Assembly: GCF_964204645.1 (NCBI RefSeq)
Contig: NC_134026.1
Location: 25,128,650-25,192,649, forward strand
Length of the DNA stretch: 64,000 nucleotides
Direction of reading: 5' to 3'
Source: Tubulanus polymorphus
Taxonomy: Eukaryota; Nemertea; Palaeonemertea; Tubulaniformes; Tubulanidae
The position numbers and the translations under genes were made by a program. How positions within the stretch are numbered: position 1 is the first letter of the stretch; each line of letters begins with the position of its first letter. A model generated the notes under the pieces. The model did no database searches and was not told where the DNA came from. It worked only from the letters and a program-made list of their open reading frames with translations. Below, piece after piece: positions 12,447 through 24,142 of this stretch.

Positions 12447-12557
12447 GAAATATTTCGGGTGGTGGTTTCTACCACCCTTCTTCAGTCTAAAAAGTAGTAA
12501 TTTTTTCTCTTTTTTAGACTGAAGAAGAACGGTAGAAACCACCCGAAATATTTCGAC
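12447..12557. repeat. Inverted duplication of a roughly 45-bp repeat unit
   Basis: The left arm (12447–12493) and right arm (about 12511–12557) are imperfect reverse complements separated by about 17 nt of T-rich spacer. Both contain GAAATATTTC, GGGTGG and CTTCAGTCTAAAAA (or their complements). Inside each arm is a smaller hairpin: on − strand the left arm reads CTGAAGAA, then GGGTGGT/ACCACCC around a 7-nt loop, then GAAA. This looks like two head-to-head copies of a short retroelement terminus. The family assignment is only inferred. Confidence 0.75.
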
Positions 12558-13782
12558 ATTTCAAATAAACTTCTTAGACATTCATTTGATTATTTTGAGA
12601 TTTTAGGCTTATCGTCTCATCACAGATAATGTGATCAACTGGTTCATTCTTCAAGAACTAGGATAATTCAGTTCAGAGTTTCAGATCTTAGAAGAATATT
12701 CGGTGAACTGAGTTTGCTTGTATTCATTCTCTTGGTTCATGTGAAATCCGATACTAAAAAGAAAATCGACTCGCAAATTTTCAAACAAATCAACAATGGC
12801 AAGGTGAAATACTTTTTGGTATCAAAACCATGTAAGTTCCAATGCAAGGAAGTTTGTATCGATTAAATACAAAATTTGCGATTTTTGAATTTTCATATCG
12901 TATAGTCGTAACATGTGTAAAACGTTTCGAGGGTTCGACGACGAAATGCTAATATTGTTATCATCCACACATCACCACACCTGCTGACTTCATGAATGAT
13001 TTTACCGGTTAGATAAAAATTTTACGTCGTTATGAATTATCATTTGACCCAACGGAAGGCTTTGTTCAACCGCCGATATATAACTCGGGATATGGTTCAA
13101 TGATGGCGCAGACCTTAGTTTTTTGTCATCACAATTCGTTATCTCTTCGGGAAAATGGCTAGATCGAGAATTAAAATCGACAAGAATACAGACCCAGGTC
13201 ACTATACATATCTATATCATATACTCCACATTTATGTGGCTTCATTCATATAGCCTAGGAAATCGTGTGAGGTTTTCGACGTGTTTCTGGTGTTTTATTA
13301 CTTCCAATGAGTATGTTCTATGTGATATCTTTGTGGTAGTTTTGCTCGTTTTGTTTATATGTACGATATGGCTTCTCGACACAGCTATTTCGCTACAAAC
13401 CTATTGATCGAAGATGACCAAATATTTTCAAACATAACCAAGCAATAACAGTATTTACTTCTAGATTTATTTCATCGGCCTAGTATGTTTGTTTAGTCAT
13501 AGTCTTCGCTAATTTTCGCATTTATTAATCATGGACGTCACTAAACAAAATCAAGATGATTAATATTTAAACTCGACTGGATACAAATATTGACTAAAAC
13601 GAAGAACACCAAGCAAGTGCGGACTCGCCGATATTTCCAGCCTTTTACGGCTTAAGTATTTCCATGTTCAAACATTTTGCCTTGTATAGTTTGCTTTTAC
13701 GATGTATAATAATATGTGTTTAGGATAAACTCATTGTACAATTAACTCAGTGTTTAAACACAAATGCATTCCTGACCCGCAG

Positions 13783-13868
13783 ATATATGTGTCCCCGGTA
13801 ACACCGGGAATCACCAGTACCATGCCCGAACTAGTTGTAAACGGTTCATCAGCAACAAAGAATAGCAG
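13783..13868 (+). other. Candidate orphan coding exon
   Basis: An 86-bp stretch bounded by an acceptor (CCCGCAG at 13776–13782) and a strong donor (AGCAG|GTAAGG at 13869). It is open throughout in the frame reading YVSPVTPGITSTMPELVVNG and then SSATKNSR, which has coding-like composition. The ATG at 13822 sits in acceptable context and could instead make this a first coding exon. No partner exons were identified up- or downstream on +, and I do not recognise the peptide. It may belong to a gene with large introns or be an isolated relic. Confidence 0.3.
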
Positions 13869-14583
13869 GTAAGGATAAACACTTTTTGGTTTTATATTCA
13901 TAAACTATGTATTCAATTTACGGAAAACACCAGTTGTTCATCGAACAGCTTTATATCTGACTTAATCGATTTAGGGCCTTGCATTTGATCTTCTCTCTCC
14001 TCTCTCCAATCTCAGCTTTCCTTATTCTCCCACTGTCATTGGGTGCCTGCGTCTGGCTTTGCAAGGCCCACATGGAAAAGCGTTGTTTGTGCTTCTTTCT
14101 CTGTCGTTTTAATTTTTCTCACTGATTTTATATTTCTGCCTTTCTTTGAAACAACTATTGAATTGAAATTGAATTGAATCTACAATTGTAGCTCTATAAT
14201 TGTACGTATGATATTCCTCGTTGTCTGTATGTTAACCACCATTGAAAAATAGGAAAGGCCAAGTCAAGTGGTGGGATGGTTCAATATACGGATTATGTTA
14301 ATCCTTCATATGAAAAGCAGTTTATCGATGATTGTCCGAAAACTAAGATTAAACATGCCAAAAATTCTGAATTTCTTTATGTCGAATCTATTTAATGAAA
14401 CCGCTGTTTTTGATAATCCTCCACGAAGGATAATCTGAAAGTGGTATAAATTCTAGATGTTAAACCGTATAATACACGTATGAACAGATTACAAGCATGT
14501 AAATCCTATGAATTGCGCTACGAAATCTCGATGAAAAGACAGTTTACATAAGCGTCTTGACAAGTTTACCCTCCATGATGGGG

Positions 14584-14592
14584 TATAAATAG
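14584..14592 (+). promoter_or_regulatory. TATA-box-like element
   Basis: TATAAATAG is flanked by GC-rich bases (GGG before, AGGCCCGC after), an unusual contrast in this AT-rich region. It lies 101 nt before an ATG-initiated small frame. It fits a core promoter, but no transcript start or conserved gene confirms it. Confidence 0.35.
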
Positions 14593-14692
14593 AGGCCCGC
14601 TAGAGAACAACGGATCTGAACAATCTGATACTAAGCACACATCCACCAAAACCATTTAACAGAAAGTCAACAAAATTCTCTAAAGCAGTCTT

Positions 14693-14872
14693 ATGGTTTT
14701 AGACCATTGCGTCGTTCGGAGGCATATAAAAGACATGCATGTCGTTAGGGCACATTTCATTTTATATTTAATTCAGATCGGATTGGAGCTACTGGGGTAC
14801 GTCTTCGTTGAACGCACTTGCAGGATCAAAACAGGGAATTTATTTGGGGGCTTCATCCCAATTACATATTAG
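14693..14872 (+). CDS. Small 59-codon ORF downstream of a TATA-like box (uncertain)
   Basis: The frame starts MVLDHCVVRRHIKDMHVVRA, continues through a hydrophobic stretch (FILYLIQIGLELLGYVF) and ends at TAG 14870–14872. Its only support is the TATA-like element about 100 nt upstream. No family resemblance was recognised. It could be a single-pass membrane micropeptide or, more likely, a chance frame. Confidence 0.15.
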   Translation: MVLDHCVVRRHIKDMHVVRAHFILYLIQIGLELLGYVFVERTCRIKTGNLFGGFIPITY

Positions 14873-17800
14873 ATTCTGAAAGGTTAGTCGGGGAGCTCTC
14901 TCGCACCTCCCTCATCGAGTTAAACGTCCTTTGTCTCATTTTCTGCGACATCAGCTTGTCTCTACCTTTTACGGTGGTATATGTTGCCGAACAACTTCAC
15001 AATTTCTATCTTATCATTGTACAAATATTGCCAGGCATCCTAATGTTTATGCATGAAGCTAATATCAGGTTGAATAAACATATGGCGAATTTTATGCAGC
15101 AGCAATAATTATGCGCCATATTTCTCTTTACATTTACCAGAATTGAGAGTCATCAAGTTTAGAAGCAAGGGGTGTTCTCATTTTCCCAGCTGACATCTAA
15201 ATTCGTAAGTATGCAATAAGACTATAGAGAGATATATAATTCTTCAAGAATTCTCCGACTAACAAATTTCATATCATCAAAATTATATCGCACTCTTCTA
15301 TTCGAGGGAAGGAGACCATGTCCATTTACACTATGTGGGCAGTATACGTATTTTTTTATTTCCCATATTCTCTCATGCTTATCAGGAAAGCTATCAATCA
15401 GTCTCCCCTTCTTAAAACGTGTCATGTTTGAATTCTGTTGCCATGTTCAGTATAAGCTATTATGTGTGCGCATGCGTACATGACCACGTGATTTTATAGA
15501 CAGATGCCTTTCTGGCCTTTTTCCCAGATCCCGGCTCCCACGCGGCAGACAAAATGAGTCAAGGATTTTAGCGATTCAGAATAGCAACGGATTGCGAATC
15601 CTTAAACTGAAAAAACCCATCTGTAATATTGGTCAGATTTAGAATAGTGAGATTTTTTTGTGGAAAATGAGAATAGAGCTGAAAACGGAATCAATGGACG
15701 TATACGTTATCTATCTTAAAATTGAAGCTTGATTATGGATTTCAAAAATGGTGGTGAAAATTTTCTAGGTATGAATTAACATGAATTTTGTAAATTCTTG
15801 CGATGTATCGTAAACGGTTCTTGTTTTTATTGTTTTTTGCAGTTGCATCTTTAGTTTGATTTAAATGATTTGCATGGCTTCGGGAATATAAGCATAATGC
15901 TGTCTAAATCACTTTAGTATTATGCTGCTATTCACGAGACCTATCAAGCTAATTCAAAAAGAAAATTGCGACGTACGTAACTCTCGACAACAGGATACAA
16001 AATTTCCCGCCAGTCGAATGACAAAGTTCAACGAGTTGATATCATTTGATTTCCTTACTGTAGGTAAGTGTTACATGAAGAATATTCGTCGGCGTCGTTG
16101 AATATATTCATTATTCATAATGAAAAAACTTTATATACTTTTTGATTTACATTTGCATCGTATTTGCTTGTGGTACAGCTTTCGTTTTAGATTGCATGAA
16201 ATGCTCTCAATCTACTGAAAGTGAAAATCAATCTTTTTGAAATACGAATTCGAAACCGAAACTATTGCGTTTAATTTGGTCTTCAAATCAACAGAAGGAT
16301 CTATTTGAATCATAACGTAAAGCTTTTTAATGCTATGGTAAATTATCCTTTAGGACAGATATGCGAAATCATTTACCTGTATTTGTGGGTCCTTCTTCAA
16401 AAGTCATAAAATGATTAATTACTGATTAGTATGTAACTATGACAACTGGGTCATGTCTATACGTAGAGTACTACGTCACTGCGGACAAATATTGACTGTA
16501 GGCATATGACAAATATGATCAGTTGGTAGTTTTGACAAGACCTTAGCCAACAATGCCTATACGAGTACCGGTATATGTCTTAATTTTACGAGTACAGATA
16601 TTTTCTTTGGCTAATTCAACAAGTTAAAGAATATATTTCATATCACGTGTCTGCTTTTCAGAAGGAAATAGTAAAAGATAGTTTAACTCATCGTTAGTTA
16701 ACCATTTTTGTCCGATGTTATCCAGATACTCGTTTTGGCTTATTCTACGACATTTAGTTATTTCAGGAAGGACATCGAGAGAGAGGACACGTCATATCCG
16801 ATACCCCACACATCGAATATTTATTTGGTGCACACTGACAGAGATTTGTCGTTCATTTACAAACGTGAATGAAAAATTTACAGATAGATAATCTCCAAAT
16901 TATTAGAAATTTAGAATTCATCAATACTTGATCCATTTGAAACAAAATTTGAATGATTATCGATTTGATTATGTAACATAATTTCTATATTGCCTCGTTC
17001 AGAGAGAAAGCGCGGAAAATTCATAATAATATGTTAATGCTGTCTGGTAGTGACGCGAGAGTAGGTATAACTGGGCGGAGTGATGATTAAACACCAACCA
17101 AGGCGGATGAGATTGGTCATCATCCATCATGAGATGAGATATCGGCACACTGTCAATATTTGGTTACCTTTTCTGCTGGCGATACGAATATCCTATTTTA
17201 GACAATTTCCCGTCCAAATGCGCGCTCTTAAGACGCACCTTTTTTGAGATTATTCATTTCATCGCATTCGATCAGGGTGGATTTTTTATTTCTTGTGGAA
17301 GTTGTAAAAAGAGATCCAGTTGTATATAGTTGATATATATATAGTTGATCGAGTAATAGTGCTGCAAAATCCAGTTCAGTTTCGAAAAGCTAATTACAGT
17401 AAACAGTAAATTGCTTAAGTACAGTCAGTGAGAGATGGAATATCTTATTCATTAACAAGTATTTGATTCATCGTAGCTTAATCTAAATGGATTGATAAAA
17501 TTGACGACGGTGAGATTTCAACTAACCGCTCACGTTTTGTTGTGTCATAAAGGCTCAATTACCTACGTATTTACTAGAATTGGATTCAATTTTGTGGATT
17601 CAAAATTGCAATTCTTTGTATCGTTTTATTCATATTTTCCTATTGATAGTTGGAATAAAATACACACAAAAAATTACTTAGTTTGTTATCAATTTCTTAT
17701 TCTGTCTAATACATGATATACACTTTTAATCTAGATCAGTCCCGCGAATAGTATTTTAACTTGACCATGTTCCTATGGAAGCTATTGTTCGATGTAAAGA

Positions 17801-18443
17801 TTCAAAGTAAAGCAGATAGAAATTTTACCATGCAGCTCTCTATATGGATTTAGGAAAATTCATTAAAAACAATATTCATTAAGCAAAATTTGTGAATTTT
17901 CCCGCTATTTTACGATAAGTCATTGACACGAGCCCCTGCGAAAGGAAACGATGATTTATGTACGCGGAATAATTATCCCCGGAAGTTTTGTAGAATTTGA
18001 AAATGTGCCAAAAAAGATAAGAATTGTTTCAGACAAACGGTGTCGTGTTTTTGAGTGTGTATTTGAGTATTTCCTGATTCAACTGGTCATGGTTTGCATA
18101 CGTCAACAAATAAAGACTAAATTTAGAATATATCCATGTCTTATCTTTGTGATATTCATATTTGTAAACATTATATGACCCTTGTCTGCCATTGTATCGC
18201 GGACTTTGCATCACAAAAAGAATCCGTTAAAATGCGTATCAGGTAATGCATGCATAGTAGGCTTTAGCATCTTTGTATTATGGGGCTAAAAAGAATATCA
18301 TGGAACCTCAGCCACTGAATGCTAGTCTACTCTCTAGTTGCAGTTAACGCAACGAATCTCACCTGCAAGATTTTATATCACATGAAATGCTTCTGCGGCG
18401 TTTGACAAGTGTTAAAGGATACGCCAGACGAATTTCTAAAATA

Positions 18444-18592
18444 CAGTAGACTTCGCTCAAGTCGGATCTTTTGGGACCGCAAAAATGTGTCCGGCTTGAT
18501 GATATTGGATGCTATGTATTTCATATATAGTGTCACAAAAATGATTCAAAAACATCACAGTTGAATGGTTCAGACTTGGGCGGAGTCTACTG
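18444..18592. mobile_element. 149-bp pogo/Tigger-like MITE
   Basis: The left end CAGTAGACTTCGCTCAAGTC and the reverse complement of the right end, CAGTAGACTCCGCCCAAGTC, form terminal inverted repeats differing at a few positions. The element is bracketed by TA on both sides (18442–18443 and 18593–18594), the target duplication expected of Tc1/mariner/pogo transposons. CAGT-starting ends followed by AAGTCGGA resemble Tigger/pogo termini. No transposase is present, so it is non-autonomous. Frames crossing it on either strand are not genes. Confidence 0.8.
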
Positions 18593-19118
18593 TAGTAATC
18601 AAGTCTGTCTGTCCATGGCACAAGAAACACAGCTCCACCCCACCCCCAAATCTTCCACGATTCATAAACAGCTGAAGAACGTATCCTACGAAAATAACCT
18701 GGATTCATCCAGGGGTGAACCCGAAAATAAAGAACCCATGATCGTACATGCATATTGCAATTTATTTTCTAAGTGTACATATCTAACGTGATACATAAAT
18801 GGAACTAAATCAAACATCAAAAACATACATTCATTAAGACAATAATAACGTTGGGACGGACGGATAATATTCATAGCATTAAATATTATTACGTGTTTAC
18901 ACAGCTCTTATCAATTTATGGCGACATAAATTTCATTGATTATTTTTTTACAATCTCTTTATCTCATCAATGGAACAATTACTATTAATCTTTCATTCAT
19001 GGACAAAATGACGCATTTTCCACTCGGTTTATGAACAAAACTTCGAATAGATGAATGACATTCAGGACTACTGAAGAAGAGTCCATTAATTAAATGATGT
19101 AGATCTTCGTGCTCAAAA

Positions 19119-22100
19119 CTAATTAACAGACGGTTTTCCTGACAGTTGATCTTGCAGTATCTTGTTATAGTCCGTTATAACATCGTTGACACGTTTAGCA
19201 ATCGGGCGGTAGTCGCATTCCATAGTCTTAGTGGCAATAACTATCAATTCATCAAGGATAAAGCATTCATATCATAATCACAAATAAACCATTATCATTG
19301 AACCATAAAACTACATTAAAGGATACATTCTTTCATGACGAAGTTGTTCTGTTCTAGGTGTTGCCATTTCTTTTCTAGATTTCCAAGCTGTAAATAACGG
19401 CAAATTTACGCGACTAAAAACTCCAGTCAACATTTACTATTGGTGGTCGCATTGATAATTAGCTCATTGATGTATTAAAATCGACGCTTTCCAACATACC
19501 TGTGTAAAGGTCTCATTTTCGTGTAACGATGCTTTCAAAGCTTCGTACTGATCTGTCAGCTGTTGCATCACCTGCTTGAATGTATCTCTACGTTTCGATA
19601 AAGTCACCTTGTCTTCTTGCAATTTCTAGAATAATGTTAGAAAATATATTTTCAATCAACACATCGGATCTTAATCATCGGGCAGTGCCACGACTATAAA
19701 ACCATTACCTTTCTCTTATTTTCACCATCTTCTCTCAGTTTATTCAGATCGCTGAATGTTTCAACCTCAGATGTCATAGTGTCTATCTTAGTCTTCAATA
19801 ACTCCAGCTCTGAAGTGATCTTGGACTCTAATTGTTCTACCTTCTGGTAGTCAACTTGTAGTTTTTCATTTTCTGAAAATAATTTTGTAGTACATATAGT
19901 AATCCGAGCATGTTTTGAGTCTTGAATGAATGCTCCAATATGAATGATAAAATGCCAATTGAAAACCTCCGGAAAGACCAGTTGTAGTAGCTTCAGATTT
20001 CTTCATTTCTTGGGCTTTGAACGCTAAATCTTCTTTCATATTCTGCAGTTCTTTAGGCGTTGGCAAATGAGACACACGAGCCATATTCTGAATATCATCA
20101 AGAAAGTTATGTAGATAAGTAGATACAGTATATGTATTGATCCACTATTCTATATTGTAATATGTACATATGTACTTACTCGACTCATGTGTTCCAACAA
20201 GGTTGTAACGTTTCCTTCCAAGTCAGACAATCTTTGCTAGGAAATAAAAATAATTTTTTTTTTCATGAAATATATTTTCAATACATGTCTTCTGAAAATA
20301 TCATAATTTCATCATGCTTACAAATTCTTGTGCTTTGGTTTCTTCAAATGTTTCAAGAAATTCTGGAAAGAAATGCAAGAAAATGTTTAACGTTTTTGAA
20401 AGTTGTGTAGGCATATTCACATTGACTGGCTGCGACTCTTACCATTCATAGTTTCTTCCCTTTTCTTCAGTTCTCTGTATTTCTGATTTCTTTCACCTGA
20501 ACAAATAAATATAGATGTCAAGTTCCGCAAAGGTTTTTGTAGTATTAAGAGCAAATTTAATGTTTACCTTGATTTTCTTCAATGTCCATATCTGTTTGTC
20601 TGATCTCCTCTTGCACAGCACTACATTTCTCCCGAATTTCATTTGCCCTGGAATAAATGATTTAAAATATACATCTCTACATTTTGTCCATATGATTACG
20701 ATGGTAAATTCACACATAAAAAGCTCTTACTGTCTCTCCATGCTGGCTATTTCTTGGTTGTCTTCTTTCACCTGTTTCAACAGTTTCTCCCGTTCTTCAG
20801 CAGGTGTGCCACGAGATTGTGTCTCCAAAAGCAATTGATCCCTTTTAGCTTCCAATTCATGAAGTTGCTCATAATATTTCACTGTAACAACGATTAAGAA
20901 TATCACTCAAAAGAAGCATTCACTACATCTGCATATAAAGCTAAGAAAAAGGTTTTCCCAATTTTACCGGCTTCTTGTTTCACTTGAGAGGCTGACAGTT
21001 CCTAGAACAAGAGAAATATGCATATTAACACATGGATTACTTAGATAAACAATTTCCCAAAATATGAAGAAATAGAACATTTCAAACCTCTTCCAAATTT
21101 TCCTTGCGAGTTGTCAAAGCATCCAATTCCTGTTGTCCAGTTTCCAACTGTTTAAGCAAATGTTCATTGAGATCTTTCAGTTGCATGTATTTTTGCCGCA
21201 TTTCAGGTTTCATATTAGCAACTAGGTTGTCTGCCATTCGTTTCTCTTGTTCCAATTCAACTTCAAGTTGTCTTATTTGGTTCTCTTTCCTGAAATTCAA
21301 TAATTTGAACATCAAAAGCTCCTTACTCAACCATCAATTATTGTAAAATATAACAATATTTCAAGAAATTTTGCTTACTCTTGTTTTTGAGTAAATAATG
21401 AATCAAGACTTTTTGCTTCTCTGTCATTCTGAGTTCTTAGCTAAATATCAAGTAAAACGGAAACATATAGCTCAATAAATATACATTACAATAAATATAA
21501 ATATACATGTAAATGAGCATAAAAGAAATAAAGGTATGGAGTACCTCATCAAAATCCATTTGGACATCTTGAATATCTTCATCTGTATTCAGTTTATCCA
21601 CCAACTACAAAAGGGAGAATTGTGATTTAGATCCATAGAAAAAGAATATATAGCAAGCTTTACATGATCTGGGATATTTACCGTGTTAAAGTCTCCTAAT
21701 TCTCCCTGATAGTGCTTCAAATCCGCTGCGAGTTGTTCAGCTCTTCAAATAAAACACAGATAATAAAACATGTTTATACCATATATTCAGATAATGAATA
21801 AGAAACGAATCCTCTGTTGAATAGAATTTAATATCTCTAATCGAATAAGAGGTTACTCACGTTTTCTCATAATTCATATAGCTATTGTTTTCATCTTCAT
21901 ATTCCTGGACATCTTTCTTTAACTTCACAACCTCTTGATTCAGTTCAGATATTTTCGACCTAAAAGAAATTTTAGCTACGGTTAAACTGCAAACAAATGA
22001 TCATAACACCTATGATACAATATTCATTAATTGACCATGTCGCACCTAATTTGTCCAAGATAAAATGTCTTGTCCTGCACTTGTCTCATACGACCTGAAA

Positions 22101-22881
22101 GATACCGGGTAGTAGAGAAACATTCTAAGAATGATATTTAAAGAAAATCTAGACCTTTCATCATTTTATCATTTAAAAGCATACCCCTTGTTCCAGCTGT
22201 CTTCATGCCTGTAAGACCTTGCTGGGTGATTGGTCTGTCTTCTACTGTCAGCTGTGCCCCTAAAGCTGAAAAAAGGATAAAAGAGATGCGTATATTCCAA
22301 GCCATCAATTGACATAGAGCAAGGGATATTGGATGCAACCTACCCATTGATCCAGCAGCCAGAGGACCACCCCTTGTTCCTGGAGGTGCCTATAATTAAT
22401 AGAAAATCATTGTTACAGCTGTATAACTACTCACCTAACAAATTCCTGACTTATTTACTCACTACATAAGGCATAACTGCCTTCGAATTTGAATGATTTT
22501 CAACTGATTTATGCAATCCAGCATTCAAAGGCGTTTCAAGTTTTAGAAGATTATTCAGGGGAATAGTAAAAACCATTTCACTCGAACGGTAGGGTACAAC
22601 AGCCAACTTTTTGGCTGACTGAGGTCGCCGAGCCATTCTGAGAAGACTAATGCTCCCTATAAAGACTTACTGGCAGTAGGTTTAGGGACATTGCCAAATA
22701 GGGACGAGCATAGTAATGAAGGTATTACAGGTCAATAAGGATCTATGAACAAGCTTCATTAATCAATCCATATATAGAAATCAATTACAGCCAAATGCTA
22801 GTGAGATGAAGGGGTATTGTATGATATCATATTTACCATTCCAGTAGTTAGTCTTGTTGCTGTTCCTGGAGGTCGGGCCAT
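19119..22881 (-). CDS. IFT74: Intraflagellar transport protein 74 (IFT74), complete, 20 exons
   Basis: Core IFT-B subunit that pairs with IFT81 to carry tubulin into growing cilia. Exons in transcript order: 22837–22881, 22344–22389, 22155–22265, 22046–22094, 21861–21959, 21682–21742, 21545–21604, 21379–21440, 21088–21289, 20968–21001, 20731–20881, 20568–20647, 20443–20496, 20322–20362, 20180–20236, 19967–20087, 19709–19872, 19500–19625, 19327–19387, 19119–19240; phases close to 581 aa (human 600). The short basic Pro/Gly/Arg-rich N-terminus ([24 protein letters not shown]) matches the tubulin-binding leader. The signature [18 protein letters not shown] follows, then almost continuous coiled coil, ending with [18 protein letters not shown] and a YNK-containing tail. 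Exon 16 could end at 19979 or 19967; 19967 keeps alignment length with the human protein. It is divergent from the ADAM gene and has an upstream X-box. Confidence 0.95.
22463..22636 (-). other. Candidate alternative first coding exon of IFT74
   Basis: This lies inside IFT74 intron 1. It is an ATG-initiated 58-codon frame beginning [17 protein letters not shown], open to a consensus donor (GTA|GTGAGT at 22462), and ends in phase 0, exactly what IFT74 exon 2 needs. Used as an internal exon after exon 1 it would hit an in-frame stop, so it only works as an alternative start. The MAR-x-P beginning and basic character resemble the standard leader. No promoter motif seen. Confidence 0.4.
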
Positions 22882-23523
22882 TGTTGCTAAAATACAAGAA
22901 ACCGATACTGATAGATTGATTACCAAAGCAGCTTGAATTAGGTGGATTTACTTTCCCATCTTTGAAATTTCAAACATCACAAGAACGCTCATCCAAGAGG
23001 CTTATTAGTATTGGCCTATGCCAAGACAATGTATGATATGCTGGTATTGAATATGAGAAATACGACGTTGGGTTATATCCTTATATCCTGAGAGGTTGCC
23101 AATATGTTCACCTTGGACCACATGCAATAAATTCTTCTTTTTTCTTTTTTTAAAAGGTTAGAAATAAAGTGATAGTAATCAAGCCGATTATGCCTACAAC
23201 GCTTGTTAATTAATATTATTACTGACCAGATTTTCATCATGGAATTCAACAAATCAAAACTATAAACAATTTACTTATTATTCTTAGACAGTAATAAAAA
23301 ATGAACCAATTATTCGTAATAATGAAATTAAATTTCGGCTAAAAATTAAGGGAGTGAGGTCCAGCGAGAAGTGGACGTGAGCTGGCGAGACTATTCAATA
23401 TAAACCCTGTGGCCTGACTGACACCTAACTAAAACAGAAATTAATCACCAAACGAGCCAGCCACCAATAGACCTCAAATAGACCTCTACCAGGCCTTCAT
23501 CGGTCCGTGATATTGATGATGAG

Positions 23524-23537
23524 GTTGCCATGGCAAC
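23524..23537. promoter_or_regulatory. RFX X-box (ciliary gene promoter motif)
   Basis: GTTGCCATGGCAAC is a perfect 14-bp palindrome matching the X-box consensus GTNRCC-N(0–3)-RGYAAC. It is about 640 bp upstream of the IFT74 ATG and about 600 bp upstream of the ADAM ATG. RFX factors drive IFT genes through such sites in many animals, so IFT74 is the natural target. Confidence 0.7.
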
Positions 23538-23971
23538 AGTATCATCAAATACTGGACGTCGACATGACTATCACTGATCAGTTGACTTTCTTATACTTTA
23601 ACGGATCATTCAGGCAATAATACAAGTAACCAAGCTAATCTTTAGTCCATTACAATATTCAAATCTATCTTGCAATCGAAAACGTTCCGTGAATATGACT
23701 GTGAGCGTGGAAATAATCATAAAACTTACCGAAATTGACAATTTTCAGATTTTTGAACCCGGAAATGATTGGAATTTGTATGTAAAGGTTAGTTGCAAAC
23801 CACCAGAGAATGTCAATCGGTTTCGAATCCGAATAATATTGTTTTCAAATAGAGTGTTATTTCATTACACTTAGATACCACTGTTATGCCCACTATTAGT
23901 AAAACTAATGAGAGATATACGTTATAAGCGAAACAGCTTTCCTGAGATAATTAGCAAAAAACGAGCAAACT

Positions 23972-24043
23972 TGGTTACCGGTCTCTATCGTCTGAATGCG
24001 CAGGCAACCGGTCTAAAAACGAGCCCGTAGAGACCGGTAACCA
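23972..24043. repeat. 16-bp inverted repeat with 40-nt spacer, upstream of ADAM
   Basis: TGGTTACCGGTCTCTA at 23972–23987 is the exact complement of 24028–24043. The core ACCGGTCT recurs in the spacer, and AAAACGAGC occurs both left of and inside the structure. The region starts about 100 nt before the ADAM ATG, so it may be a promoter element, a 5'UTR hairpin or a small repeat insertion. Confidence 0.7.
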
Positions 24044-24142
24044 GTCTAGTCATTAGTCATTCCGCGAGGCCGATATCCGGCGATTATGGATTACCAGAAA
24101 GTTACGAATGGATCATCACTATCAAAATTAACTGAACGATGA

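Larger units (their letters stand above)
10370..13782. other. Gene-poor intergenic region upstream of TRPA1
   Basis: AT-rich DNA between the TRPA1 start and a candidate orphan exon at 13783. It should hold the TRPA1 promoter, but I see no convincing TATA box. It contains a short CA run (near 10588), a 16-bp palindrome (10827–10842), a GC-richer block (about 10850–11260) carrying a 17-bp inverted repeat, one small secreted-type ORF on −, and a long inverted duplication at 12447–12557. Other open frames here lack family resemblance or splice support. Confidence 0.5.
13869..19118. other. Long gene-poor intergenic region
   Basis: About 5.2 kb, AT-rich and saturated with stops. Contents noted: a strong TATA-like box with a 59-codon ORF (14584–14872), a short CT-rich stretch (about 13990–14040), a small pogo/Tigger-like MITE (18444–18592), and the 3' flank of IFT74. 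A TTTATT at 18771–18776 would be an AATAAA signal for IFT74 on −. Nothing else recognised. Confidence 0.5.
22882..24142. promoter_or_regulatory. Divergent upstream region of IFT74 (−) and ADAM (+)
   Basis: About 1.26 kb between the two start codons. It contains a perfect palindromic RFX X-box (23524–23537), a 16-bp inverted repeat close to the ADAM start (23972–24043), and a T-rich stretch near 23130. No TATA box is convincing at either end. Confidence 0.55.

Noticed and set aside
18457..18791. Frames of 76–98 codons on both strands near 18.5–18.8 kb
   Set aside because: They overlap the MITE at 18444–18592, whose terminal repeats explain the structure.
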